Part shown: one piece after another, positions 1-8,235 of the stretch
Position numbering within the stretch: the stretch's first letter is position 1
Layout: each line of letters starts with the position of its first letter
Source: Leisingera caerulea DSM 24564
GTDB taxonomy: Bacteria; Pseudomonadota; Alphaproteobacteria; Rhodobacterales; Rhodobacteraceae
Length of the DNA: 64,000 nt
Direction: 5' to 3'
Assembly: GCF_000473325.1 (NCBI RefSeq)
Contig: NZ_KI421513.1
Span: forward strand, 2,241,217-2,305,216
Made by a program: the position numbers and the translations under genes
Notes under the pieces: model-generated
What the model saw: only the letters and a program-made list of their open reading frames with translations
Database searches by the model: none
Told to the model about the DNA's origin: nothing

Positions 1-1030
1 GGTCGCCATGATCCGCGCCGCCCCAGCGCCCGGGCAGATGGCCGATCCAGGGGCGTGCGGTCTTGAAATGGTCCAGGAAAGGCGCCTGGGTGCTCCAGTC
101 GGCAATGCCCGCCAGGTTGATGGCAACGGGCTGGCGCGCGTGTTTACCTGTCAGTTCCGGCACGTCTTCCAGCAAGTCCGTATTAAGTACGGGCAACACC
201 GGATCCTGCGGCAATGCTGCCGGGTCCGCGGGCAGGGCAGCCGTGCGCACACCGCCCCCTTGGGCCGCGGCCCAGGCAATATCCTGCAGCCGTGCTGCCA
301 GCTCTGGCGGCGGCGCGGGATAGGGTTTGCCCCAGCGGTCCTGGAGCCGGTGCGGCAGGCCCGCGGGGCGTTCCCCGGTCAGCACCGCGTATTGCAGCAG
401 CGCCAAATAGTAAAAACCGGTGGCGTTGGGGTGAATGTCATCGGCAAAGACATCGCGGATGCTGGCAAGCCCCGGCATCGTGCCTGCCTTGATCGCCTCG
501 TCCAGCCGCGCCATCGCCTGGCCCGCGGGCAGCAGCTTCACATCGCCGCCGGTTGCAGCATTGACCTCATCCACCACCGCCTGCCAGCGCGGCAGATCCT
601 GTTCCAGCCGCACCCGCCACGGCACATCCGCCCCGTCGTCAAAGGGCACCTCGGCGCCGGTGCCGCTGTTCAGGCTGTGCCAGGTTTCCTGCAGGTAGAA
701 GTCCACATCCGGGTTCGCCGCGTGCGCCAGTTCATAAAACCGCGTCACGGCGCCTTTGGTATCACTCCACTTCAAATGATTGGCCAGGGGTATGGCTTCG
801 GTCACGATCACCGCGTCCGCAGGCTGCCGCAGCCTTTCACGTGAATCAACGCCCTCCGCGGTGGCACTGTGCTGCCAGTTGTAGCTGAGCGGCGCGCCAT
901 TGATGATCTGCGCCTCCACCGTCGTCTCTGCGCGGGTATCCAGCAGCTGCTCCAGCATCTGCGGATTGTCCGGCCCGAACAGCGAATGGCCGACCATCAC
1001 AACAGAGGTGATCAGCGCGTCCAAGTTCAT
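1..1030 (-). CDS. SGNH-like hydrolase with an extra C-terminal domain, 3' end outside the window
   Basis: Partial: 343 residues are readable with no stop before base 1. Residues 1-260 look like an SGNH/GDSL-type esterase: a block I GHSL motif with the candidate nucleophile Ser16, a QETWH motif near 114-118 and a block V DDIHPN motif (Asp197, His200). From about residue 300 a second domain begins (INLAGIADWSTQ, then PWIGHLPGRWGG) that I do not recognise. The ATG overlaps the stop of the preceding hydrolase by 4 bp. I see no signal peptide, unlike its paralogue. It is the last visible gene of the PKS-NRPS operon. Likely acts on an ester or acyl group; the substrate is unknown. Confidence 0.75.
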   Translation of the reverse strand, partial: MNLDALITSVVMVGHSLFGPDNPQMLEQLLDTRAETTVEAQIINGAPLSYNWQHSATAEGVDSRERLRQPADAVIVTEAIPLANHLKWSDTKGAVTRFYELAHAANPDVDFYLQETWHSLNSGTGAEVPFDDGADVPWRVRLEQDLPRWQAVVDEVNAATGGDVKLLPAGQAMARLDEAIKAGTMPGLASIRDVFADDIHPNATGFYYLALLQYAVLTGERPAGLPHRLQDRWGKPYPAPPPELAARLQDIAWAAAQGGGVRTAALPADPAALPQDPVLPVLNTDLLEDVPELTGKHARQPVAINLAGIADWSTQAPFLDHFKTARPWIGHLPGRWGGADHGD

Positions 1031-1965
1031 GCCGCTGCTCTCTCCGCGGCCAGACCGGTACGGGGCAGGTTGAGCACAACCTGCCAGACGATCTGCTGCA
1101 CCTTGGCCGCGGCCTCAGCGCTAAAGGCCTCTGCCGGGCTGCCATCGGCACGGGTCAGCTCATGCGGCAGCCCAACGGGCGAGCGCTGGTACAGAACCGC
1201 AAAATGGGTCAGCGCCACCACATAGGCGCCCAGGTCGTTGATATGGATTGTGTCCAGTTGCCCGTCAGCAGTGCGGGCAAACAGCGATTCACGTGAAGCC
1301 AGGCCCGAGATCTCCCCTGCCTCCGCCGCCCGCGCCACCGCTGCCAGCACCTGACCGCCGGGGATCAGATAAAATGGCTGTTGCGGGTTGCGGCGGCTGT
1401 CCGGCCCCAGCAGCTTGCCGACCCAAAGCGCCTCCAGATCACCGTCAATCCGCTCCAGCCAGCCATCGGGATCATCCAGCCGGTGCCAGGTCTCATAAAT
1501 GTAAAGGCGGGAGTGCGGAACAGCCTCCCGCGCCAGATCCGCCCATTTTTCCAGGTATTTGGCCGCGTCGAAATACTTGATTGCGTCGCGCAGCTCGACC
1601 ATTTCGGTCAGCACCACAGCGCCGTAGTCGCCCGACCTAATGGCTTCCTTCGCATCGCGGAAGGCAGGCGCGCGGTTGGCCGCTTTGAAATCGAGGATGT
1701 CTTCCTCCGGCTCCCAATGCGCCCGGAGAGAGGTGCCGGACCCCAGCTGGCTGTTGTAGCTATGCCCCTGTGGTGCGATCTGTGCCAGCATATGCGGCAT
1801 GTCCGGCCCGACCAGCGAATGACCCAGGTGAAACACCTTCAGCGGCCCCTCGGGCGGGGTCAGCGGCGGCGGCACAGGCACGCTGCGGCTGCGGGTTGCA
1901 AACACCATCAGCCCCAGCGTGGCGGCTGCGGCTCCCAAAGCCAGAAACCCGCGCCGCCCCATCAT
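1027..1965 (-). CDS. SGNH-like hydrolase with Tat-like signal
   Basis: 312 residues. The N-terminus MGRRGFLALG followed by an Ala/Leu-rich stretch resembles a twin-arginine signal or a signal anchor, so the protein is probably periplasmic. Block I is GHSL with Ser50, a YETWH motif lies at 157-161, and block V is DTIH (Asp238, His241). These three landmarks are shared with the next gene downstream, so the two are tandem paralogues. Its ATG overlaps the PPTase stop (ATGA). A role in acylation or deacylation of the operon product or of a surface glycan is inferred from context only. Confidence 0.75.
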   Translation of the reverse strand: MMGRRGFLALGAAAATLGLMVFATRSRSVPVPPPLTPPEGPLKVFHLGHSLVGPDMPHMLAQIAPQGHSYNSQLGSGTSLRAHWEPEEDILDFKAANRAPAFRDAKEAIRSGDYGAVVLTEMVELRDAIKYFDAAKYLEKWADLAREAVPHSRLYIYETWHRLDDPDGWLERIDGDLEALWVGKLLGPDSRRNPQQPFYLIPGGQVLAAVARAAEAGEISGLASRESLFARTADGQLDTIHINDLGAYVVALTHFAVLYQRSPVGLPHELTRADGSPAEAFSAEAAAKVQQIVWQVVLNLPRTGLAAERAAA

Positions 1966-2651
1966 TTGCGCCCCCGGATTTCCGCCGTGGTCATGATCAG
2001 CCCGGCCCCGATCGCGAACCGCCCGCCAACCGCCTCGCCGCGCGCAAACGGCGGCCGGTCGGCGGTGAAAAACGCCAGATACGCGCCCGCCGCCAGATCA
2101 AATTCCAGCTCCATCCCGTCAAAACCGTAGAACGCCCGGCTCAGCGTGTACTGGGCCTTATAGGCGGCTTCCTTGGCGGAGAAGATTACCTTGGCCATTT
2201 GCCCCGGATTGTCCTGGCCCTTCAGCCAAGCCTGCTCCCGGCCGGAGCAAATTGCGGGCAGCAGCTCGTCCTTTAGCGGCGTGTCTTCCTCCACGTCGAT
2301 GCCCAAGGCCCGTATTTCGCCCTCGTGCGCCAGCACCGCCATGGCGCAGCTCTTGGTGTGGGTGATCGAGCCGACCACACCAGCAGGCCAGACCGGCGCC
2401 CGGTCGCTGCCGACCTGCACCGGGGCAGGGCGGATCTGCAGCTGCCGCATCGCCTGATGCACCGCGGACCGCCCGGCGGCGAACTCGTTGCGCCGCTTCT
2501 CGACTGCATTGGGCGACAGCCCCGCGGCTTCGGCCGCCAGGGGCGCGGGGGGAGCGCCCAGCGGATCCGCTCCGGCCAGCGCCACATCGGCGGCAAAAAG
2601 CGGCCGGACCAGGGCCAGCCGCTCTGCCAGTTTGCTGTTGGTCTCTGTCAT
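1962..2651 (-). CDS. 4'-phosphopantetheinyl transferase, Sfp/EntD type
   Basis: 229 residues, the usual size for the family. Activates carrier proteins by moving phosphopantetheine from CoA to the conserved serine. Motifs seen: GSITHTKS at 94-101, GIDVEE at 117-122 (Asp119 and Glu121 as magnesium ligands) and FSAKEAAYKA at 157-166 with Glu161. It overlaps the NRPS stop and the next gene's start by 4 bp each. Its partners are evidently the PKS carrier domain (Ser1806) and the NRPS carrier domain (GGHSL at 1440-1444) of the same operon. Confidence 0.93.
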   Translation of the reverse strand: MTETNSKLAERLALVRPLFAADVALAGADPLGAPPAPLAAEAAGLSPNAVEKRRNEFAAGRSAVHQAMRQLQIRPAPVQVGSDRAPVWPAGVVGSITHTKSCAMAVLAHEGEIRALGIDVEEDTPLKDELLPAICSGREQAWLKGQDNPGQMAKVIFSAKEAAYKAQYTLSRAFYGFDGMELEFDLAAGAYLAFFTADRPPFARGEAVGGRFAIGAGLIMTTAEIRGRK

Positions 2652-5600
2652 CCAGCCCTTGCCCTGCGGTTTGCCCGCATGGCCCGCCGTTTCGACATGG
2701 TGTCGGCGCGGTCCGGACCTGCGGTTTCCTGCGGCTGTTTTTTCGTATTTGCCGGGGTGCCTGCAAGCCCTTCGATATGCGCCGCCAGCCCCGCCAGCGT
2801 CGGGAAGCGGAAGATATCGGTGATCGACAGCGCCGCTGTGCCCAGTTCCGCGCGCAGCTCCCGGTGCGCCTGCACCGCCAGCAGAGAATGGCCGCCCAGA
2901 GCAAAGAAGTTGTCCTGCGCGCCGATGCCGCTGACGCCCAGGATGCGGCTCCAGACCGTAGCGATCCTGGCCTGGGCGCCCGCATCAAGCGGCACCGCCG
3001 GGGCGGCTGCAGTGTGCGCAGGCTGCGGGTCCGGCAGCGCCTTGCGGTCGATTTTCTTGTTCGGCGTCAGCGGAAAAGCCTCCAGCGTGACGATATGCGC
3101 AGGCACCATGACTTCGGCCAGCCGGGCCGCCAGTGCCTTCTTCAGGGCTTCTTCCTGCACCGGGGCTGAGGCAGTGATGTAGCCCGTCAGTTGCTCCGCC
3201 CCTGCCGCGCCGCGCGGCACCACCACGGCGCCGGTCACACCGGGTTGCGCCGCCAGCGCGGCTTCGATCTCACCCAGCTCGATCCTCTGGCCGCGGATCT
3301 TCACCTGATGGTCGGTGCGGCCCAGGAAGATCAGGCTGCCATCTTCCGTCCGGCGAACCAGATCGCCGGTGCGGTAAAGGGGCGTTGCTGCGAACGCGGC
3401 GTTAACGAAGCGTTCAGACGTCAGCTCCGGCTGCTGCCAGTAGCCCGCGGTGACACCCGCACCGCCAATATACAATTCACCGGGCGCTCCCGCGGGGACG
3501 GGCGATTGCTTTTCGTCCAGCACGTAGACCTGCGTGTTGGAAATCGGCGTGCCGATCCCGGCTGTCCCTGCGGGGACACCGCTGATTGTCTCCACCGCCG
3601 ACCAGATCGTCGTTTCGGTCGGACCGTACATGTTGTGGATACAGGCCCGCGTGGCTTCGCGCAGCGCCTGCACCAGATCGCCCGGCAGCGCCTCGCCGCC
3701 CACCAGCAGGTGCTGCAGCTGCGCAAGGCAGGCGCTGGTGTCAGCGTCCGCGGCAATCATCCGCGCCATCGACGGTGTGCACTGCATGTGGCTGACCCCG
3801 TGCCGCACGATTTGCGCCGCCAGGGAGAAGTCATCCGCCGCCAGCCCTCGCGGCGCATTCGACAGGCGCAGCACCTCGGCCAAGGGTTTCAACCCCTCTA
3901 GCACCACTTCCGGCGCGATGCCGTAGTCGATCAGGCAGGCAACCTCATCCACGCCGATCCGCTTCAGCTGTTCGACCCGCTGGCAAGCGTCCCCGATGGT
4001 GCCGAACAACCCGGAGTCCTCGAAATAACGCTCAAACGCGAAGTCGAGGATCGCCTCCAGCTCCTCCTCCGACAGCATCCCCAGATCCATCTCGAAGGGG
4101 TTGTTCACACCCTCCGGTTTCTTGAAGGCGGGGAAGGCCCAGGCGTATTGCTTGATCAGCCCGGCGGCAGAGCGCAGGTAGTCCTTCATCGGCTCCCGCG
4201 CCACCCGGCGGGCTTCCTCGCGGGTGCCGGCCAGATAGCTGTGCAGCATCAGCGTAACCTTGAAATCCGCGGGGTCGTGGCCCGCCTCGCGCAGGGCGTC
4301 GTGGTAGATGCGGATCTTGCCCGCGACCTCCTCGATGCTCTGGCCCAGCAGGTGAGTCAGCACGTTTGCCCCGATCGAACCCGCCTCGCGCCAGGTTTCC
4401 GGGTTGCCTGCGGTGGTAACCCAGACCGGCAGCTCCTTGGAGACCGGGCGGGGCTGGGTCAGGACACTGTGCTCACCGCCGTCCTTGCGCGGAAAGGCAA
4501 CCTCCTCGCCGCGCCACAGCTTGCGCACGGTTTCAATGGCGTCAAACATTGCGGGCTTGTTGGCGGGCGGCGTGTTTTCTGGCCGCAGGATGAAATCGTC
4601 CGGCTGCCAGCCGGAGGCAAAGCCGATCCCGGCGCGCCCTGCGGTCAGGTTGTCGATCACCGCCCATTCCTCTGCAATCCGCGCCGGATGGTGCAGCGGC
4701 GCCACGCAGGAGCCGGACCGCACGCCGATGTTCTGCGTCACCGCTGCAACTGCGGCGCCGGTCACAGAAGGGTTCGGGTAGGGGCCGCCAAAGGCATGGA
4801 AGTGCCGCTCCGGCGTCCAGACTGCGTTGAACCCGTGCTGGTCTGCGAATTTGGCGCCTTCCAGCAGCAGATGATATTTCTGCGGTCCGGGCCCGTCGTC
4901 ATTGCCCCAATAGAACAGGTTGAAATCCATCTTGCGGCCGCTGAGCGCCACCGGCCCCTTCGACAGCTCCAGCCGGCTTTCGTCACTCGACAGCACCAGC
5001 TTCAGCCCGCGCGAGAGCGTCCAGAACAGCTCCAGCACCGAGATGTCAAAGCTGAGGCTGGTGACCGCCAGCCAGGCATCGCCTTCCTGAAACGGGATGC
5101 GGGTGTCCATGCCGGTGAAAAAGTTCGAAACGTTGGCGTGGGTGACCATCACCCCCTTGGGCAGTCCGGTGGAGCCGGAGGTATAGATCAGGTAAGCCAG
5201 ATCGCTGCCGGTGGCGCCGCCGTCAACGTTCTCTGTATCTGTCCCGGCAGAGACAGTTTCGATTTCCAGCACCGGCGCGTCCGAGGCTGGCAAACTGTCC
5301 GCCAGCGAACTTTGCGTCACGATCAACTTTGCCTGGCTGTCCTTGATGTAATGCGCAATCCGCTCGGCGGGGTAGGCGGGATCCAGCGGCACATAGGCGC
5401 CGCCGGCCTTCATCACCCCCAGCGCGGCAACCACCAGTTCCGGCGCGCGGCGGATGTGGATACCGACATGCACACCGGGTTTTACGTTCATTTCACGCAA
5501 GCGGCGGGCCACGGCATTGGCGCGGGCGTTGACGTCTGAATATGTGTAGCTTTGGTCCTCGAACACCAGCGCGGTGGCGTCCGGGGTTTTTGCGGCCTGT

Positions 5601-7213
5601 GCCTCAAATGCGGCGTGGATGGTCAGATCCGCAGGGAAGTCCGTTGCGGTTTGGTTCCAATCCTCCAGCAGCAGCTTGCGTTCTGCATCCGGCAGACTTG
5701 GCAGCTCTGCCACAGGGCGGCTGCCGTCCTCTGCAATGGTGCTCAGCACCAGTTCCAGCCGGGCGGCGAGCAGCGCTGCGGCGCCGGGTGTCAGGGCGGC
5801 TTTATCGCAGTGCAGCGCCATGATGCCACCGGTCAGGGAAACAGTGGCAGCGCAGCCCTCAACCGCGGCGTCGCGGCCCAGCATCAGGCCGAGGCCGGGA
5901 ACCTCCAGCGCCGAAATCTCCGGTGCGCGGGCCACCAGATCTTCGGCAAAGCCGCCGGATTTCCGCGCTCTGCCAATCTCTTGCGCGGCACGCTCGACAG
6001 TGGCCGCGACGCTGTCCCGCCGCCGGACCTGCAAGGGCACCCAAGATGAGATCAACCCCGGCAGCGCCTCCATCCCCTCCACAGACAGCGCCACATCGCC
6101 GGTTTCCGCGCCGCTGCTGAGCAGGGCAAAGGCAAGCGCGGCAGCGGCGGCTTGCTCTTCGCTGAGACCCGCAGGCAGGGCGACGTCCCGGCGGCTGAAG
6201 CCGCTGCCGCCCGCATCAGACGCCAGCGGCATCCGCACCGGCTGCATCGCTGCAAGCCGCTGGCGCCAATGGTCTTCAACTCCTTGGACCGCGGCGAGGC
6301 GGGTGGTGAGCGCCCCGGCCTCTGCTGCGGTCAGGGAGGGAACCTTGTAACCGGCTGCGGCCAGTTTGGACACGTCCAGCGGCCGGCCCGAGGGTGCGGT
6401 CAAGCGCGAGAGCGTGAGGGCGCCGTCGGCGGTTGCAACTTTAATGCTAGCTTTACTGCGCTCGAGCACGGTGCCCGGCTCGCCGCTGCCCTCCGCAATC
6501 TCCGCACCGCCGGCCAGCACAACGGCCCCGCCGATCCGCAGCTTGGCGGCGCACATCGGGTTCCAGTAGCCGCCGGTGTCCAGCGCCCGCACCAGCCGGG
6601 CGAGTTCAGCCGCAGGGCGGTTGAGATCGAGCATCCCGCCGGCTGCCGGTCGGTCGGATTTCCGGAACAGGCGGCGCTGGCTCAAGTCTTGTTTCTGCCG
6701 GTTCAATTCCCCGGTTTCCAGCTGGGTGACAACCTCGCCAAAGCTGTCCATCGCCGCCGCGTAGCATTTAGAGTTAAGGCTGAAGGCGGTCTCATCCCCC
6801 GCCACATCAAACATCCGCTGGGCCAGAATATCGCCCTCGTCCACGCCGCCCTCGATAAGGTGCCAAGTGATGCCGTGCTGCGCCTCGCCGTTGATCAGCG
6901 CCCAGTTCGGGGTATTGAGGCCCGCGTAGTGGGGCAGGGGGCCGTCGTGGAAATTGACCGCGCCCTTGGCGGCCAGGGCCAAGACCTCATCGGGGATCAC
7001 GGTGAGGTTGGCAATCGACAGCAGCCAGTCAAAGCCACCAGTCAGGTCTGCGGGTTTTTCCAGCAGCGTCAGCCCCTTGTCCGCGGCCCAGGCACGGATA
7101 TCGGCGTCCTGAGAGACCACCGCCCGGATCTGGTGGCCGCGGGCCAGCAGCGCATCGGCGCAGCCGATCAGAAGGGATTCATTGCCGATCAGGGCACAGG
7201 TGAATGCGGTCAT
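2648..7213 (-). CDS. NRPS: formyltransferase / residual condensation / adenylation with inserted luciferase-like monooxygenase / carrier
   Basis: 1521 residues. Residues 1-290 form a formyl-THF formyltransferase domain with the Asn87, His89, Asp125 triad (NFH and VDEGD). Residues 330-520 resemble only the rear of a condensation domain; I find no HHxxxDG, but the usual C-A junction LPDAERKLLLEDWN is there. The adenylation domain starts near 530: YTSGSTG core at 677-683, FDISVLELF at 722-730, NMYGPTETT at 1194-1202, RTGD at 1281-1284, final Lys in NKKIDRK. Between its A4 and A5 motifs, about 762-1115, sits a luciferase-like FMN monooxygenase of the MupA/Atu3671 type. A PCP with LGGHSL follows at 1439-1444. 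There is no thioesterase, so the chain must pass to the PKS. Pocket residues read D-I-L-Q-L-G-M-I-W-K, close to the glycine code. Confidence 0.93.
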   Translation of the reverse strand: MTAFTCALIGNESLLIGCADALLARGHQIRAVVSQDADIRAWAADKGLTLLEKPADLTGGFDWLLSIANLTVIPDEVLALAAKGAVNFHDGPLPHYAGLNTPNWALINGEAQHGITWHLIEGGVDEGDILAQRMFDVAGDETAFSLNSKCYAAAMDSFGEVVTQLETGELNRQKQDLSQRRLFRKSDRPAAGGMLDLNRPAAELARLVRALDTGGYWNPMCAAKLRIGGAVVLAGGAEIAEGSGEPGTVLERSKASIKVATADGALTLSRLTAPSGRPLDVSKLAAAGYKVPSLTAAEAGALTTRLAAVQGVEDHWRQRLAAMQPVRMPLASDAGGSGFSRRDVALPAGLSEEQAAAAALAFALLSSGAETGDVALSVEGMEALPGLISSWVPLQVRRRDSVAATVERAAQEIGRARKSGGFAEDLVARAPEISALEVPGLGLMLGRDAAVEGCAATVSLTGGIMALHCDKAALTPGAAALLAARLELVLSTIAEDGSRPVAELPSLPDAERKLLLEDWNQTATDFPADLTIHAAFEAQAAKTPDATALVFEDQSYTYSDVNARANAVARRLREMNVKPGVHVGIHIRRAPELVVAALGVMKAGGAYVPLDPAYPAERIAHYIKDSQAKLIVTQSSLADSLPASDAPVLEIETVSAGTDTENVDGGATGSDLAYLIYTSGSTGLPKGVMVTHANVSNFFTGMDTRIPFQEGDAWLAVTSLSFDISVLELFWTLSRGLKLVLSSDESRLELSKGPVALSGRKMDFNLFYWGNDDGPGPQKYHLLLEGAKFADQHGFNAVWTPERHFHAFGGPYPNPSVTGAAVAAVTQNIGVRSGSCVAPLHHPARIAEEWAVIDNLTAGRAGIGFASGWQPDDFILRPENTPPANKPAMFDAIETVRKLWRGEEVAFPRKDGGEHSVLTQPRPVSKELPVWVTTAGNPETWREAGSIGANVLTHLLGQSIEEVAGKIRIYHDALREAGHDPADFKVTLMLHSYLAGTREEARRVAREPMKDYLRSAAGLIKQYAWAFPAFKKPEGVNNPFEMDLGMLSEEELEAILDFAFERYFEDSGLFGTIGDACQRVEQLKRIGVDEVACLIDYGIAPEVVLEGLKPLAEVLRLSNAPRGLAADDFSLAAQIVRHGVSHMQCTPSMARMIAADADTSACLAQLQHLLVGGEALPGDLVQALREATRACIHNMYGPTETTIWSAVETISGVPAGTAGIGTPISNTQVYVLDEKQSPVPAGAPGELYIGGAGVTAGYWQQPELTSERFVNAAFAATPLYRTGDLVRRTEDGSLIFLGRTDHQVKIRGQRIELGEIEAALAAQPGVTGAVVVPRGAAGAEQLTGYITASAPVQEEALKKALAARLAEVMVPAHIVTLEAFPLTPNKKIDRKALPDPQPAHTAAAPAVPLDAGAQARIATVWSRILGVSGIGAQDNFFALGGHSLLAVQAHRELRAELGTAALSITDIFRFPTLAGLAAHIEGLAGTPANTKKQPQETAGPDRADTMSKRRAMRANRRARAG

Positions 7214-8235
7214 TTCTGCTCCTTTGCAAACGGAGAAGGGGTGCGCGTTTCCGAAGATGGTGTGCGGCGCGGCGCAAAGAGCGCACGCAGGCTGTGCAGG
7301 CAGAGATCGCGCAGGAACTGCGGCGGATCCGCCTGCGGCTTTTTCTGGATCAGGCGGCGCAGGCCATAGATCAGGCTGCCGCTGATGCGGGCCAGCGTCG
7401 CGGCGGCGGCATAGGCGCGGCCGTGGTTTTTGACAAAGTAGTGCAGGCGCGAGTCGAACCAGTAGTGCGGCGTGCGCCGCCAGCCCTTCATGCCGGTGGA
7501 GGCAGAGCCGATGTGCGCCACTTCGCTGGCCGGCACATAGTGGGTGCGCCAGCCCTCGCGGGCGGCCCGGCGGCAGAGGTCGGTTTCCTCGAAGTAGAGG
7601 AAAAAGGTCTCGTCAAAGCCGCCCACGGCCTCGATCACCTCGCGGCGGATCATCAGGCTGGCGCCGGCGGTCCAGTCGACCTGCACCTCGCCCTGCGGCA
7701 TCTCCATCGCCACGACCCAGGGCCTCAGGAGGCGGGTAAAGACGCCCGTGCGCACGCTGGCCTCGAATTCCCCGGCGATGGAGGGGAAGCGGAAGGCGGT
7801 GCGGTGCGGTTCGCCATCGGTGCCGCGCACGTAGGACCCGGCAAGCCCTGCGCCGGGATGCTCCAGCAGGAAGTCGCGCAGGGTGCGGATGGTTTCTCCC
7901 TGCACAAAGGCGTCGGAGTTCAGCAGGTAATAGAACTCCGGCGCGCTGCCGTCCGCGAGGCCCGCCTGGATGCCGATGTTCATCCCTGCGCCAAAGCCGC
8001 CGTTGACCGGCGAGGCCAGCAGCCGCAGCCGCCCGCTGTCCAGCCAGCCGCGGGCCTCTGCCCCGGCGCGGATCTGGTCAAAGGAGCCGTCGCCGGAGCC
8101 GTTGTCGATGATCAGCAGCTCGCCCGGCAGCTCTTCCATCTCGTGCAGCGCCGCTTCTGCCGCCTGCAAGGTCATCTCCGGCGTGCGGTAGTTCAAGAGG
8201 ATGGTGAGGATGCGCTGCTGGCTCATGACAGTCAC
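7210..8235 (-). CDS. glycosyltransferase family 2
   Basis: 341 residues from a GTG that overlaps the PKS stop (GTGA); an ATG three codons in (8226) is an alternative start. GT-A fold inverting transferase of the rhamnosyltransferase-like GT2 group: an N-terminal NYRTPEMT start, the nucleotide-binding DNGSGDGS motif near 45-52, a central acidic pair and a FEETDLCRR motif typical of the acceptor and base region. Its stop overlaps the NRPS start by 4 bp. Lying between the PKS and NRPS genes, it probably glycosylates the assembly-line product or links it to a glycan. Donor sugar unknown. Confidence 0.88.
   Translation of the reverse strand: MTVMSQQRILTILLNYRTPEMTLQAAEAALHEMEELPGELLIIDNGSGDGSFDQIRAGAEARGWLDSGRLRLLASPVNGGFGAGMNIGIQAGLADGSAPEFYYLLNSDAFVQGETIRTLRDFLLEHPGAGLAGSYVRGTDGEPHRTAFRFPSIAGEFEASVRTGVFTRLLRPWVVAMEMPQGEVQVDWTAGASLMIRREVIEAVGGFDETFFLYFEETDLCRRAAREGWRTHYVPASEVAHIGSASTGMKGWRRTPHYWFDSRLHYFVKNHGRAYAAAATLARISGSLIYGLRRLIQKKPQADPPQFLRDLCLHSLRALFAPRRTPSSETRTPSPFAKEQK

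Noticed and set aside
8..844. 278-codon plus-strand frame at the left edge
   Set aside because: Antisense to the SGNH-like gene, which has the recognisable GHSL and DxxH motifs.
4148..5539. 463-codon plus-strand frame inside the NRPS locus
   Set aside because: Antisense shadow of the monooxygenase and A domain.
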